DNA of 64,000 nucleotides from Methylobacterium sp. J-077 (GTDB lineage Bacteria; Pseudomonadota; Alphaproteobacteria; Rhizobiales; Beijerinckiaceae). The stretch lies in the NCBI RefSeq assembly GCF_022829365.1, contig NZ_JAKSYJ010000236.1, positions 124,001 to 188,000 of the forward strand. Direction: 5' to 3'. Below are positions 1-9,104 of the stretch, piece by piece; position 1 is the stretch's first letter; each line of letters opens with the position of its first letter. The position numbers and the translations under genes were made by a program. The notes beneath the pieces are model-generated. The model made no database searches. It was given only the letters and a program-made list of their open reading frames with translations, and was not told the DNA's origin.

Positions 1-144
1 CGCATCATCCAGGAGACCAGCGGCCGGGGAACTCTTGTCCCCGGGACGGTCGAAGGTGCGGCCCACCTTGTGAACAGCGTCCTCGCCGAGGTCGAAAACA
101 AGATCGCCACCATGATCCGACCGAGCCGATACATGCAGGGCTGA
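1..144 (+). CDS. C-terminal end of an unidentified protein (cut by window edge)
   Basis: An open frame enters from the left edge and ends at TGA 142-144, giving 47 residues ending in PSRYMQG. GC-rich wobble positions fit a real gene. No motif is recognisable. The neighbours suggest membership of the exopolysaccharide region, but that is inference. Confidence 0.5.
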   Translation, partial: RIIQETSGRGTLVPGTVEGAAHLVNSVLAEVENKIATMIRPSRYMQG

Positions 145-318
145 GATCGTGACGTGGACTAACGCCGCCGAAGACCCGACTGTTGCCGTTGAGCCATGAG
201 CCCACGATAAATCTCGCGCCCCGCTTCGACGGCGACAATTGCCAGGACTCGAAGCGTCGACAGTGTTGATAAGGCATGTTAGGCCCCGACAACGGGCGGA
301 AACTAGTTTATCGGCACG

Positions 319-627
319 ATGGATAGCAGCGATGATTGCGACCGGATCTCACGCAGTGCGGATGTTGCACTCGAGGTTTTGGTGCGCGCCTATCATGCCC
401 TTGCCGTCGTCTATGAACTGTCGAGCCCCGGCGCCTACTTGGCGCTCCATGGGAAGATGATGCCGTATCTGCTGGACAGCTTCCGGGATGCGCAAGCCCC
501 GCAGGCCGGCGATCCGCACACCGCCGAACTGTTCAGCGCCGCGCTGGAACGGGTGCGCTGCGCGCTCGACGACGTCCAGAGCGACGTCTCCGCGGTCCGG
601 ATGCGGGACGGCGTGCGCGATCACTGA
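319..627 (+). CDS. Hypothetical protein, 102 aa
   Basis: A small, mostly helical acidic protein with no recognisable domain. The ATG at 319 lacks a strong ribosome binding site. It converges on the glycosyltransferase that ends at 651. The composition looks coding rather than random, with regular Leu/Ala spacing and Asp/Glu balanced against Arg. No function can be given. Confidence 0.5.
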   Translation: MDSSDDCDRISRSADVALEVLVRAYHALAVVYELSSPGAYLALHGKMMPYLLDSFRDAQAPQAGDPHTAELFSAALERVRCALDDVQSDVSAVRMRDGVRDH

Positions 628-650
628 CGCATCCGGCCGACGGCGCGATC

Positions 651-1739
651 TCAGCGCGCCGGTCCCAGAAGCGGCCCCGGCCCGAGCAGGAGACGCGCCG
701 CCGTATCCCCCTCCGGCACGCGGTTCGGGACGATCCGCGCCAGCTTGGCGTCCAGGGTCTCGGAGGCGATGTGCCGCCAGGCTCGGGGGGCGTGGAGAAG
801 CTCGCGCAGGGCCGCCGCGTAGCCGTGCGAGCGCCGGCGGTCGAGGACGCGCCGATGCTGCCATTTCCGCATCGTCGCGTCGCGATGGGCCCGCAGGGCC
901 TTGCGGGCGCCCGGCGCCAGGTCCGAACGGGCGAGCATCGCGACGTCGAACGCCAGGATCGCCGCGAGGTCCTCGGTCCGATGCTGCGCGCTCAGCGAGT
1001 CCGCGCGCTCGATCGCCACGTAGCCGCAGGGCGCCGTCACGGCGAACACGCCGCCCGCCGCCAGGGCCTCGACGTAGAGGGCGTAATCCTCCCCCAGCCG
1101 CAGCCGCTCGTCGTAGCGCAGGCCGTGGCGCTGCAGGAACGAGCGCCGCATGATCGGTTTCAGAAACCCGAGCTCCCGCCGATGCTCGCCCGCGCGCCCG
1201 ATGTTGCCGGAGACGAAGGCCTCCAGCGAGAGCCGCTGCGGCCGGCCGGGCCCGGTCACCAGGCCGGCGGCGGCGGACGCGGCGTCGCCACGGACCAGGA
1301 CGATGTCGTCGGCGATCAGGTCCCAGCTCCGGGGCGCGGCCAGGAGCCGGCCCAGGCGCCCGTCCAGAAAGTAATCGTCGGCGTCGAGGACGCAGACCAG
1401 CCGCGCGGTCGCGACCGCCAGGGCGGCGTTGCGCGCGGCCGCCGGCCCGGCATTGCGCGTCAGCCGCAGCAGCTTCAGCCGGCCCGAACCGTCGCCGGCG
1501 GCCTCGGCGGCCGCGCTGGTCCGGTCCGTGGACGCGTCGTCGACGACGATCACCTCCGCGACCTCCGGCTGGCGCAGCGCCGAGGCGACCGCGGTCGCGA
1601 TGGTGGCCTCGGCGTTGCGCGCCGCGATGATGACGCAGACATCCGCTCCGTCGCTCTGGGCCTGCACGCTCGCCACCGGACGACTCCGAAACGCCTCCGG
1701 CCGGCCCGGGACGGGACGGCCATCCCGCACGCTAGGCAT
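651..1739 (-). CDS. Family 2 glycosyltransferase
   Basis: A 362 aa GT-A fold enzyme expected to transfer a nucleotide-activated sugar to a growing lipid-linked polysaccharide at the inner membrane face. The usual GT2 blocks are visible: the N-terminal strand VCVIIAARNAE, then VIVVDDASTDRT, NAGPAAARNAAL and the metal-binding DADD in VLDADDYF. A later GEDY motif is typical of ExoM/ExoO-like enzymes. The N-terminal 25 residues before the domain are low complexity, so the true start may be slightly internal. It shares family and motif spacing with the gene at 9105 and probably acts in the same exopolysaccharide pathway. Confidence 0.85.
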   Translation of the reverse strand: MPSVRDGRPVPGRPEAFRSRPVASVQAQSDGADVCVIIAARNAEATIATAVASALRQPEVAEVIVVDDASTDRTSAAAEAAGDGSGRLKLLRLTRNAGPAAARNAALAVATARLVCVLDADDYFLDGRLGRLLAAPRSWDLIADDIVLVRGDAASAAAGLVTGPGRPQRLSLEAFVSGNIGRAGEHRRELGFLKPIMRRSFLQRHGLRYDERLRLGEDYALYVEALAAGGVFAVTAPCGYVAIERADSLSAQHRTEDLAAILAFDVAMLARSDLAPGARKALRAHRDATMRKWQHRRVLDRRRSHGYAAALRELLHAPRAWRHIASETLDAKLARIVPNRVPEGDTAARLLLGPGPLLGPAR

Positions 1740-1879
1740 CCCGCGCGCGGGACGCGAGATCGTCCAAAAGGAGGGTTCGGGCGCCGGATCCGCTCGTCCG
1801 AAAGATCACGGCGCCGCCGGCCGATCGCGCCGATACTCCCGCCGGAGCCCCCGAATTGGCTTCAGGCGAGGATGTGACC

Positions 1880-2716
1880 ATGACGAGACCGCGCCGCCCG
1901 ATCCGCCGCGCCTGCCTGGCGACGGCCCTGCTGCTGCCGGCCCTGCCGGCCGCGGCCGGGGACGATTCCGCCCCGACCGCCGGCAGCGCGCCGGCCTTCC
2001 GGGGCGGCGCCTCCTTCGTGGAGACCTTCACCAGCCTCGGCGACCGGCGCTGGTACGTGTCCGACGGCTGGGTCAACGGCGACCACCAGCGCTGCACGTG
2101 GTCGCGCCAGCGCGTTCAGATCCCGGCCTCCGGGGAGCTGACCCTCACCCTGTCCGACAGCCCCTACAAGGACCGCGCCTTCACCTGCGCCGAGATCCAG
2201 ACCAAGGAGCGCTACGGCTACGGCACCTACGAGGTCCGGATGCGGGCGGGCGCGGCTTCCGGCCTGGTCTCGGCGTTCTTCACCTATAACGGCCCGGAGG
2301 ACGGCGACCGCCGGACGAACGACGAGATCGACTTCGAATTCCTGGGCAAGGACACGAAGGGCGTCCAGCTCAACTACTTCACCGGCGGCACCGGCCAGCA
2401 CGAGACCATCGAGAGCCTCGGCTTCGACGCCTCGACCACCATGGCCGATTACGCGCTGGAATGGCTGCCCGACCGCCTCCGCTGGTCGGTCAACGGACGG
2501 GTGCTGCGCGAGGTGCGAGCCCTGCCCGACAAGCCGATCCCGTCGCATCCCGGCAAGATCATGCTCAGCATCTGGATGGGCCAGGGCGCGGACTTCGTCT
2601 CCTGGCTCGGCCCGGCCAGCTACCCGGGCCGGCCGATCACCGCCACCTTCGAGCGCGTCGCCTTCACAAAGCTGGGCGATCCCTGCGGCTTCAAGGGCTC
2701 GATCGTCTGCCGGTAG
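1880..2716 (+). CDS. Secreted glycoside hydrolase family 16 (beta-glucanase, ExoK/ExsH-like)
   Basis: A 278 aa protein with an N-terminal signal peptide (Arg-rich start, hydrophobic LATALLLPALPAAA, then cleavage). The GH16 catalytic signature NDEIDFEFLG is intact, with nucleophile and acid/base candidates E149 and E153 and D151 between them. The family cleaves beta-1,3/1,4 glucans or trims acidic exopolysaccharide in the periplasm or outside the cell, which fits the surrounding polysaccharide genes. ATG at 1880 is chosen because AGGCGAGG lies 8 bp upstream and the signal peptide begins there. An upstream in-frame TTG at 1856 is less likely. Confidence 0.9.
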   Translation: MTRPRRPIRRACLATALLLPALPAAAGDDSAPTAGSAPAFRGGASFVETFTSLGDRRWYVSDGWVNGDHQRCTWSRQRVQIPASGELTLTLSDSPYKDRAFTCAEIQTKERYGYGTYEVRMRAGAASGLVSAFFTYNGPEDGDRRTNDEIDFEFLGKDTKGVQLNYFTGGTGQHETIESLGFDASTTMADYALEWLPDRLRWSVNGRVLREVRALPDKPIPSHPGKIMLSIWMGQGADFVSWLGPASYPGRPITATFERVAFTKLGDPCGFKGSIVCR

Positions 2717-2828
2717 GGCGGATCGGCCGGACGCCTCGTCCTGCGTCGCCGCGACGGGCGGCGATGGTAACGACTCGTTAACCATTGCCCCGGCAGGGTG
2801 GGTCCCGCGGTCACCGCGGGGCCCTACG

Positions 2829-2930
2829 ATGTCCGGTTTCAGCCTTCTCGTCGCGCTGTATGCAGTCGGCTTTGTGGAATTCTGGCGCCTGTGCCTCGTG
2901 GCGCCCCTGGAGAACGACGATCCGGCCTGA
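2829..2930 (+). CDS. Possible small protein, 33 aa
   Basis: A short frame starting MSGFSLLVALYAVGFVEFW, with one hydrophobic stretch, follows the glycanase and converges on the sugar transferase. It looks like a single-pass membrane peptide. The start lacks a clear ribosome binding site, so it may be fortuitous. Confidence 0.35.
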   Translation: MSGFSLLVALYAVGFVEFWRLCLVAPLENDDPA

Positions 2931-2944
2931 CGACGGCCGCGCCG

Positions 2945-3682
2945 TCAGCGGCTGCCGCGCTGGCGCAGGACCGCCGGCACCGTCCGCAGCATGATCGCGA
3001 TGTCCCGGCGCAGGCTCCAGCAGCTGGCATAGTCCAGGTCCAGCGCCACCCGCTCGGCATAGGTGGTGTCGGAGCGCCCCGAGACCTGCCACAGGCCGGT
3101 CAGCCCCGGCGGGACCGAGAAGCAGGCCGCGAACGCCGTCCCGTAGCGGGCGACCTCGCCCTGCACGATCGGGCGCGGCCCGACCAGGCTCATCTCGCCG
3201 CGCAGCACGTTCCACAGCTGCGGCAGCTCGTCGAGCGAAGTCTTGCGCAGCACCTGGCCGAGCGTCGTCACCCGGGGATCCCGGGTCAGCTTGTGCGTCG
3301 CCGCCCATTCGGCCCGGGCGTCCGGATGCGCCGCGAGATGCGCGGCCAGGACCGCATCGCCATTCACGATCATGGACCGGAACTTCAGGCACCCGAAGGG
3401 GCGCCCGTGCCGGCCGAGCCGCACGTGCCGGAAGATCGGCGCCCGCCCGTCGCTGGCCCAGATCAGCACGGCGATGAGCAGCAGCAGCGGCAGCAACAGA
3501 CACAGGGCCGTCAACGCCACCGCGGTATCGATCGCCCGCTTCGTCGTCCAGCCGAGCCGGAGCCCGATTCGCGCGGGGGACGCGGTCGGCAATGTCTTGA
3601 CCAACGCTTCGTTGATCGTCTCGACCATATGGTGCGGCGACGACGGGGTGATGGAGGTGGGGGTCCCAACCGGACGCAGCAT
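2945..3682 (-). CDS. exoY: Undecaprenyl-phosphate sugar phosphotransferase (ExoY-like)
   Basis: A 245 aa bacterial sugar transferase that starts repeat-unit assembly by moving a hexose-1-phosphate from a UDP-sugar onto undecaprenyl phosphate. One membrane anchor (ALTALCLLLPLLLLIAVLI) is followed by the cytoplasmic catalytic domain with KFRSM, KTSLDELPQLWNVL, GEMSLVGPRP and PGLTGLWQVSGR, all diagnostic of the ExoY/WbaP C-terminal domain. The length suits the short ExoY type rather than the five-helix WbaP type. ATG 3682 has GAGGAG upstream. It is probably the priming enzyme for the polysaccharide made by this region. Confidence 0.88.
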   Translation of the reverse strand: MLRPVGTPTSITPSSPHHMVETINEALVKTLPTASPARIGLRLGWTTKRAIDTAVALTALCLLLPLLLLIAVLIWASDGRAPIFRHVRLGRHGRPFGCLKFRSMIVNGDAVLAAHLAAHPDARAEWAATHKLTRDPRVTTLGQVLRKTSLDELPQLWNVLRGEMSLVGPRPIVQGEVARYGTAFAACFSVPPGLTGLWQVSGRSDTTYAERVALDLDYASCWSLRRDIAIMLRTVPAVLRQRGSR

Positions 3683-3884
3683 GGCGGCGGCTCCTCACTC
3701 GGTGCGAAAGGCGGATGCGACAATGCGAGACGTGATGAAAACCCGGGACTCCGTGTGGCCGGACAGGCAACCGTCCGGATCGAGCGAATATTTATCACGC
3801 GAATGTCTGGAGATGTTGGCACAGTTGCAAACATGCGGGATACAGAAACGACGCGACGGCCGAATCACCAGTGGAGGTAAGTAA

Positions 3885-4037
3885 TTGCTGGTCCTACTGG
3901 TCTTCGCCGCTCTGATCGGGGGCGCGATCGGCTTCGCATTGGGCCTGCTGCAGGGCTGGCTGGCCGCCTTGCTGGCGGCCCAGGCCGGGGCCGCATGCGC
4001 CGTGGGATTGGTCGTCCTGCTCGGGATGCGCCGGTGA
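3885..4037 (+). CDS. Small hydrophobic membrane protein, 50 aa
   Basis: A TTG start at 3885 follows a strong GGAGG site. The peptide is almost wholly two hydrophobic helices (VLLVFAALIGGAIGFALG and a C-terminal AVGLVVLL) and ends in Met-Arg-Arg. It is divergent from exoY. The strong ribosome binding site argues for a real small membrane protein of unknown role. Confidence 0.55.
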   Translation: MLVLLVFAALIGGAIGFALGLLQGWLAALLAAQAGAACAVGLVVLLGMRR

Positions 4038-4366
4038 ACGTCTCGAATCGGCCGGACCGGGCGGGCGCGTAGCGTGCAGAGACGCCTCCAGGCTGCCTGC
4101 GGCAGGGATTGACGCAAGATATCGCATCTTCCGTAAACCGGCATATGTGAGCGAAGACCGTTCACATCAGTGTTCCACCCGGAATCGGACGGGCCATCGC
4201 GATCCTACCCCAGTTTGATATTATTAAACAACCCTAAACACGAAGGAATCAATTTCGAATACAGCAATGCGGCAGATGTCCGGGGAGCCTCGCCTACGCC
4301 GATCGAGGTAGGCCGGTCCCGCGCCGGGCCGGCCTAGACAGCGGGACCGAATCGGACGAGGCGTGC
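4038..4366 (+). other. Intergenic stretch, no gene seen
   Basis: No convincing frame. The part from about 4200 to 4260 is AT-rich compared with its surroundings and may hold the promoter of the acyltransferase that follows. Confidence 0.4.
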
Positions 4367-5611
4367 ATGAGCCCGGCAGAGCATCGTCCCGACAGGCGGC
4401 CTCTGGCTTTCGGAAAAACGACGATGCGAATCAAAGAGCTGGCGCGTCGTCCCGAAAGCGGGCTGCCGGCTCTTGGGAAAAGCCGATGCGGGGTCGAAGA
4501 CCGACAGCCTCGGCCCGGATCCGATGTCCGGGCCGAGGCTGAGGAGCGCCGCATCCTCGGGTTCGACGGCCTGCGGGCCGTGGCGTTCCTGATGGTCTTC
4601 GTCAGCCACAAGGTGCCGAACCCGCGCACCGAGGCGCTGGGCAGCGCCGGGGTCTGGCTGTTCTTCGTGCTGAGCGGATTCCTGATCGTGCGCATCCTCG
4701 CGGCGGCCCGCACCCGCATCGAGGCCGGCATGGCGAGCCCGATGGACAGCCTGCGGGTGTTCTACCGGAACCGATTCGCCCGTATCGTGCCGGTCTATTA
4801 CGTGTTCCTGCTCGTGCTCTACGCGACGCCGCTGGGCCGCCCGCTGAACCTCGGCGACGACGCGTTCAAGCTTTCGACCTGGCTGTACGGCACGAATTTT
4901 TACGTCGAGCGAAACGGCTGGGGAACGGAACTCGGGCACCTCTGGAGCCTCGCGGTCGAGCAGCAATTCTACCTGCTGTTCGCACCGGCGGCCCTGGTCC
5001 TGCCGCGGCGCCATCTCGGGACGCTGTACGGCGTGCTCATCGGCGCCAGCGTGCTGATGCACGCCGCCCTGTGGTGGGCCGGCGCCTGGCTCGTGAGCTT
5101 CGACGTCGACACCCTGACCAATCTCGGTCTGATCGCCCTCGGCGGGCTGGCCGGATTGCGCACGACGCCCCTGCCGGGCCGGCTCAGGTGCGACGCCGCG
5201 ATGGCCGGCGCGCTCGCCCTGTTCGTGGCCCTGCCGCTCCTGGCCGGGGAGACCGGCCGGTGGGTGCTCTTCGGGCGGCTCAGCGGGATCCTGGCGGCGC
5301 TGCTGCTGCTGCAGATCGGCCAATCCCCGGGAAGCCGCGCGGTGGCGCTCCTGGACAGCGCCTGGCTGCGCCGGATCGGCGTGATCAGCTACGGCGCCTA
5401 CCTGTTCCACGTGCCGCTCCACGCGGAGCAGGTGCTGGCGGCTCTCGGGCTCCACCTCGCCGCGCCGCGCTCCGTCACCCTGGCGCTGGACCTGTCGCTG
5501 ACCCTGCTGCTGGCGGAAGCCTCGTGGCGGCTGCTCGAATCCCCCGCCCGGCGGATCCTGCGGGCGCCGGCGCGGGCGGCTCGGCGCCCCGCGCTGATCC
5601 ATCCGCTGTAA
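4367..5611 (+). CDS. Acyltransferase 3 family membrane protein (OafA/YrhL-like)
   Basis: A 414 aa multi-pass enzyme. The domain opens with ILGFDGLRAVAFLMVFVSH, carrying the R and H typical of acyltransferase 3, and contains GTELGHLWSLAVEQQFYL, another family hallmark. About ten hydrophobic segments follow. Such proteins O-acetylate or succinylate surface polysaccharides. The first 60 residues are hydrophilic and may not be translated, as in-frame starts lie further in. ATG 4367 has GAGG upstream. Confidence 0.85.
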   Translation: MSPAEHRPDRRPLAFGKTTMRIKELARRPESGLPALGKSRCGVEDRQPRPGSDVRAEAEERRILGFDGLRAVAFLMVFVSHKVPNPRTEALGSAGVWLFFVLSGFLIVRILAAARTRIEAGMASPMDSLRVFYRNRFARIVPVYYVFLLVLYATPLGRPLNLGDDAFKLSTWLYGTNFYVERNGWGTELGHLWSLAVEQQFYLLFAPAALVLPRRHLGTLYGVLIGASVLMHAALWWAGAWLVSFDVDTLTNLGLIALGGLAGLRTTPLPGRLRCDAAMAGALALFVALPLLAGETGRWVLFGRLSGILAALLLLQIGQSPGSRAVALLDSAWLRRIGVISYGAYLFHVPLHAEQVLAALGLHLAAPRSVTLALDLSLTLLLAEASWRLLESPARRILRAPARAARRPALIHPL

Positions 5612-5614
5612 CCG

Positions 5615-6862
5615 TCATAGATTCAAAAGGTCTTCGACCTTTTGCGGGTGCAGGGCGGATCCCTGCGAGCCTCGGGACGCTGTCCCGAACCCTGCCAAAG
5701 GGCGAACCCTTTGGGATCCCGTTCCTCTCCGCGAGACGGCCGAGACCAGGGCCGCAGCGATCCGGCCGAGTCGCCTGCGGGCGCGCAGGCTCGGGCGCTC
5801 GATGCCGTGCCATGACGCGGCAGCGGCGAGGATCGTCGGGCCGATGGCCAGCAGGACCAGCGGTGCCGTCGATTCGATCTGCGGGAACAAGAAATACACG
5901 GCATTGAGCATGGGGCAGTGATAGAGATACAGGCCGTATGAGTAATCGACCTTGTACGGCCCGAGCCTGCCGCCGAAATCCGTGACGCCGATCGCGACGG
6001 CGATGTAGGCCAGGCACAGCCCCGACAGGGCCGGATCGACGAGATGCCACCGGTCCGGGCCCAGCCAATGGACGAGGCCGCTCCCCGCCAGCGCCGCCGC
6101 GAACAGCCGGCCATCCAGGGGCACGGCGTGCCGCCAGACATAGAGCAGGCAGCCGCACAGGAAGGTGGCGAACAGGATCGTGCCGCGGCCGAGGAAGACC
6201 AGGCGGAACAGCCCGTTCCGCTCGAACAGGGGCAGCAGCCCAAGGGCCTCCAGCAGGGCGGGGGTGACGGCCAGCGCGACGGCCAGCGCCAGCAGCGCCC
6301 TCGGGCGCCGGAGGAGCCCGAGGGTGATCAAGATCGCCGTCAGGCCGTAGCAGGCGAGCTCGTAGGCGAGGGTCCAGAGGGCGGCGTTGACGATGCCGGG
6401 CTGCCCGTTCTGGGTGAAGACGCCGGGCAGCTGCGCGCGGAACAGGCCGATGCTGTTCGCGCCATACTGCCAGACCGCCGGCTGCGCGAAATAGGCCGCC
6501 GGGTCGAAGGCGGAGAAGATCGGGCCGATGACGAGGGCCGTGACCAGGCTCACGGCGGTGAGGCCGGGGAGGATCCGCAGGGCCCGGTTGACCAGGAACG
6601 GCCCGGCCGGGAGCCGCGACGCGCTGCCGGCGACCAGAAAACCGCTGACGCCGAAGAACAGCGGCACGAGGCTGCCGGTCAGCGGTGCGAGCGTGCCGGT
6701 CCAGAGCGTGCTGCCGACCGTGGCGCCGGCGTGGAACACCATGACCAGCAGCGCGAGCAAGAGGCGCAGGGTGTCGAAGCCGGCGCCGTAGCCGCCGCCG
6801 GCCGCGAGCGCGCCGCCGATCGTCCCGGCCGGACTCCCGCGACGGGCCATCGGATGATGCAT
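5615..6862 (-). CDS. Acyltransferase 3 family membrane protein with repeat-encoded C-terminus
   Basis: A 415 aa multi-pass acyltransferase: GFDTLRLLLALLVMVFHAG at the start, PLFFGVSGFLVAGS, and YSYGLYLYHCPML near the end. ATG 6862 is preferred because the sequence upstream is low-complexity and has no membrane segment. It faces the other acyltransferase end to end, 3 bp apart. The last 35 or so codons are read through a palindromic intergenic repeat (5629-5731), so the C-terminal tail is probably a later addition and not part of the family fold. The likely role is acylation of the same polysaccharide. Confidence 0.82.
   Translation of the reverse strand: MHHPMARRGSPAGTIGGALAAGGGYGAGFDTLRLLLALLVMVFHAGATVGSTLWTGTLAPLTGSLVPLFFGVSGFLVAGSASRLPAGPFLVNRALRILPGLTAVSLVTALVIGPIFSAFDPAAYFAQPAVWQYGANSIGLFRAQLPGVFTQNGQPGIVNAALWTLAYELACYGLTAILITLGLLRRPRALLALAVALAVTPALLEALGLLPLFERNGLFRLVFLGRGTILFATFLCGCLLYVWRHAVPLDGRLFAAALAGSGLVHWLGPDRWHLVDPALSGLCLAYIAVAIGVTDFGGRLGPYKVDYSYGLYLYHCPMLNAVYFLFPQIESTAPLVLLAIGPTILAAAASWHGIERPSLRARRRLGRIAAALVSAVSRRGTGSQRVRPLAGFGTASRGSQGSALHPQKVEDLLNL
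5629..5731 (-). repeat. Dispersed intergenic palindromic repeat, copy 1
   Basis: Read on the minus strand it contains CCAAAGGG-ttcg-CCCTTTGG, then GGGTTCGGGACAGCGTCCCGAG, then AAAAGGTC-gaa-GACCTTTT: three hairpins in a row. A related copy in the other orientation lies at 11083-11133. It may act as a bidirectional terminator between convergent genes. Confidence 0.7.
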
Positions 6863-7693
6863 GAGCGGGCCTCGCACGGACGCGCGGCATGACGCGCGCC
6901 CCCGACCCATGCCACCGGTTCGCCCAAGGTGAGAGGCGGCCGTGGGCACGCAAAAGGTGGGAGCCAGCCTCCGCCGAACGGCGTAGCGGGTCGGAGTTTC
7001 ACCCAGATCCGCGACGCCGCGACTCACGGCGACCCGCAGGCGCCCGGGCTCCCATCGGGGCGGCCACCGATAGCCGGGTGACCCGGCCTGCGCGCCTGAA
7101 TAGAAAATACACGTCCGGAGGGGACACATGATGCGCCGCACGGCTCAGAAAAATCAAAGATTCCGCGGACAATGGCGAGGACAAACTCAAGTTTTTCCGC
7201 CAGACACATCTTTTCCTTGACTCGAAAAACCTTCTCGGTTTGTCTAGGTGCCAGCGAGGTATGGAGCCGCGCGCCGGTTCGGCCTGGATCATGACGATCC
7301 TGAACGCGACTTTGACGCGCCTCCTTCCCCGATCGCATCTCGACAGGCCGCACTGGGTCGCGGCAGCGATGCTCGCGACTCTATCTTCGGCCAGCGACGA
7401 GGGCATCGGATTGCGAGCGGGATCGAACCGTCGCGCGGGCTCCGAGACTTGGGCGTCCTCGCTCGGGCGTCCTCGACCGTGCTGCGGGCCGGCGGTGGGC
7501 CGATGAAATTTTTCGATGGCCGCCGGCAGGTCTTTCACGACGCCAAGGGCGCGGTTTAGAGCGCTCGCCGCCGAGGTGGATACCGGTTCGGCGCAAGCGA
7601 GCGCGTTACATCAAGGACTTAGAGCCGTTCCCCGTCGCAGCGTGTCCGGGAGCGGCTCTAGGCGCCGGAGCGCAACGGTTCGGAGGCGGAGCG
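6863..7693 (+). other. Long intergenic region, no confident gene
   Basis: Several overlapping frames exist on both strands but none shows family motifs, consistent codon bias or a ribosome binding site. A frame from a GTG at 7248 to 7559, ending in MKFFDGRRQVFHDAKGAV, is the best coding candidate but is weak. The region holds a hairpin just ahead of the gene at 7694. Confidence 0.4.
7620..7660 (+). promoter_or_regulatory. Hairpin upstream of the 7694 gene
   Basis: TAGAGCCG (7620-7627) pairs perfectly with CGGCTCTA (7653-7660) around a 25 nt loop, 33 bp before the next start codon. It could be a leader structure or an end-of-transcript signal. Confidence 0.4.
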
Positions 7694-8440
7694 ATGAACC
7701 CCATAGGGTCTGTAACGTCCCATCAAGCCACCACGCTGATGCTGCTGCAGGTCGACGCGTCCCTGAAGCCCCGCTCCGCGCAGGAGGACAGGGAGACCGA
7801 TCCGGTGTCGTCGCCGGCCGCGACGGCGATTCAGGTGCTGGATCCACGCTCCTCCCTGACCCTGTCGACGCAGGCGAGCGATGCGATCCTGTCGCTGGCC
7901 CACAAGATCCCCCAGCACAGGAGCAACATCTACCTGCTCGGGGGCATCGACGAGAGCGCGTTGCTCACGGACGAGGCCTTCGCCAAGACGACGGCGGACA
8001 CGCCGGCACACGAGACGGAGGTCATCAAGGGGATGGGGGCGACCCGCTGGGTCTGGCGCCCCGAAATCCACCTCACGGAGCTGGCTTTCTTCGAAGCCTT
8101 GTCCAGGGCCATTCCGCGCGACTACGACGACCCCAATTCGATGGCGAATGCACTGTTCATAAACAAGAGCGCCAGGATCGTGCGTGCGATTGACGCTCCG
8201 GCGGCCAAGATCGTGTCCGGATATTACGACATGTACAACGATAAGAACGACTATATCGGAACAGTCCGGCGAACCGACTGCGACCCCGGCTATCTCGAAG
8301 CGTTCAAAACCGATAACCCCGGCCTGCGCATTGCGCCCGTCTATTTCGGCAACGATGCCGTTCTCGTCATCTGGGCGGACGCGTTCGCCCGGAGGACCGG
8401 GCCCGAAGCGCTCAAGCGACTGAAGCTGCCTATCGCCTGA
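7694..8440 (+). CDS. Hypothetical protein, 248 aa
   Basis: A soluble protein with no recognised domain. It opens with a Ser/Thr/Gln-rich segment of about 65 residues, followed by a mixed alpha/beta region containing SNIYLLGGIDESALL and later VIWADAFARR. GGAGCG lies about 7 bp before ATG 7694. It ends 11 bp inside the converging DUF6894 gene. No signal peptide or membrane segment is seen. Confidence 0.7.
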   Translation: MNPIGSVTSHQATTLMLLQVDASLKPRSAQEDRETDPVSSPAATAIQVLDPRSSLTLSTQASDAILSLAHKIPQHRSNIYLLGGIDESALLTDEAFAKTTADTPAHETEVIKGMGATRWVWRPEIHLTELAFFEALSRAIPRDYDDPNSMANALFINKSARIVRAIDAPAAKIVSGYYDMYNDKNDYIGTVRRTDCDPGYLEAFKTDNPGLRIAPVYFGNDAVLVIWADAFARRTGPEALKRLKLPIA

Positions 8441-8651
8441 TCGGCAACCGCACCAGGACGGTGCCGGACGCGTCCCGCACCACCAGCGTCCACGCTGTGC
8501 CGGGATCGCCGGCGCAGACCTCGTCGGCCATCTCCTGGATCACGCTGCGCGCCTCGGCCAGCGCCTCGGCCAGATCCGTAGCCTCCACGCCCTCGTGGTC
8601 GCGGATCGTCTCCCTGCTGTTCTCGACATCGAAATAGAACCGGATGGGCAC
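8430..8651 (-). CDS. DUF6894-type small protein
   Basis: A 73 aa protein matching the pattern of small proteins common in Methylobacterium: PIRFYFDVENSRETIRDHEG-E near the N-terminus, then a helix EALAEARSVIQEMA and a final strand pair WTLVVRDASGTVLVRLPI. GTG 8651 is chosen because GGGAGAG precedes it and the family pattern begins there. Function unknown. Confidence 0.72.
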   Translation of the reverse strand: MPIRFYFDVENSRETIRDHEGVEATDLAEALAEARSVIQEMADEVCAGDPGTAWTLVVRDASGTVLVRLPIRR

Positions 8652-8789
8652 CGAGCTCTCCCGTGATTGATGCCCTCGGAGGGCCGTCCGTTCCTGGCTA
8701 TGCCCGGCAGCAATCATCTGGAGACATAAAGTTTAACAAATATCAAAGCTGATTTTTCCCAGCGCGTGGCAATAATGCCTGAAATTTCA

Positions 8790-8808
8790 TGGAATATTCC
8801 AATATTGG
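8790..8808 (+). promoter_or_regulatory. Interlocking palindromes, possible operator
   Basis: TGGAATATTCCA (8790-8801) and CCAATATTGG (8799-8808) are each perfect palindromes that share three bases. They are AT-rich in a GC-rich setting and lie about 300 bp upstream of the glycosyltransferase pair. Confidence 0.4.
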
Positions 8809-8972
8809 TATCGATCATTGCCCTTTCGATGATGGCGCAGGGCGAAATTCGGTACCGCCGCCGATCCGGCAGGGCCGGTCCGTAAACCTTCGCCGGTTCG
8901 GTCCGATGAAAACAATCCGTCCCGGCTCCGGGCCTCGGCCCTCCAAGACCATCTCCCGCACTGCGACGGTGG

Positions 8973-9007
8973 CCCTACGCCCCGCCCTACGCCCCGCCCT
9001 ACGCCCT
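8973..9007 (+). repeat. 12 bp tandem repeat, about three copies
   Basis: The unit CCCTACGCCCCG repeats twice in full and once in part. Confidence 0.8.
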
Positions 9008-9104
9008 TTGAGCGTCGTGCGCCGGATTCGCTTCGCGGCATGCTGGGCCGAGGCCGGGGAGACCGCCCGCGGGAATGCGCCGGGGGCAACAGGCAGGACG
9101 GGTG

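Larger units (their letters stand above)
8652..9104 (+). other. Intergenic region with palindromes and a tandem repeat
   Basis: No gene is seen. The region carries two interlocking perfect palindromes near 8790-8808 and a 12 bp tandem repeat at 8973-9007, and probably the promoter of the two glycosyltransferase genes downstream. Confidence 0.5.
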
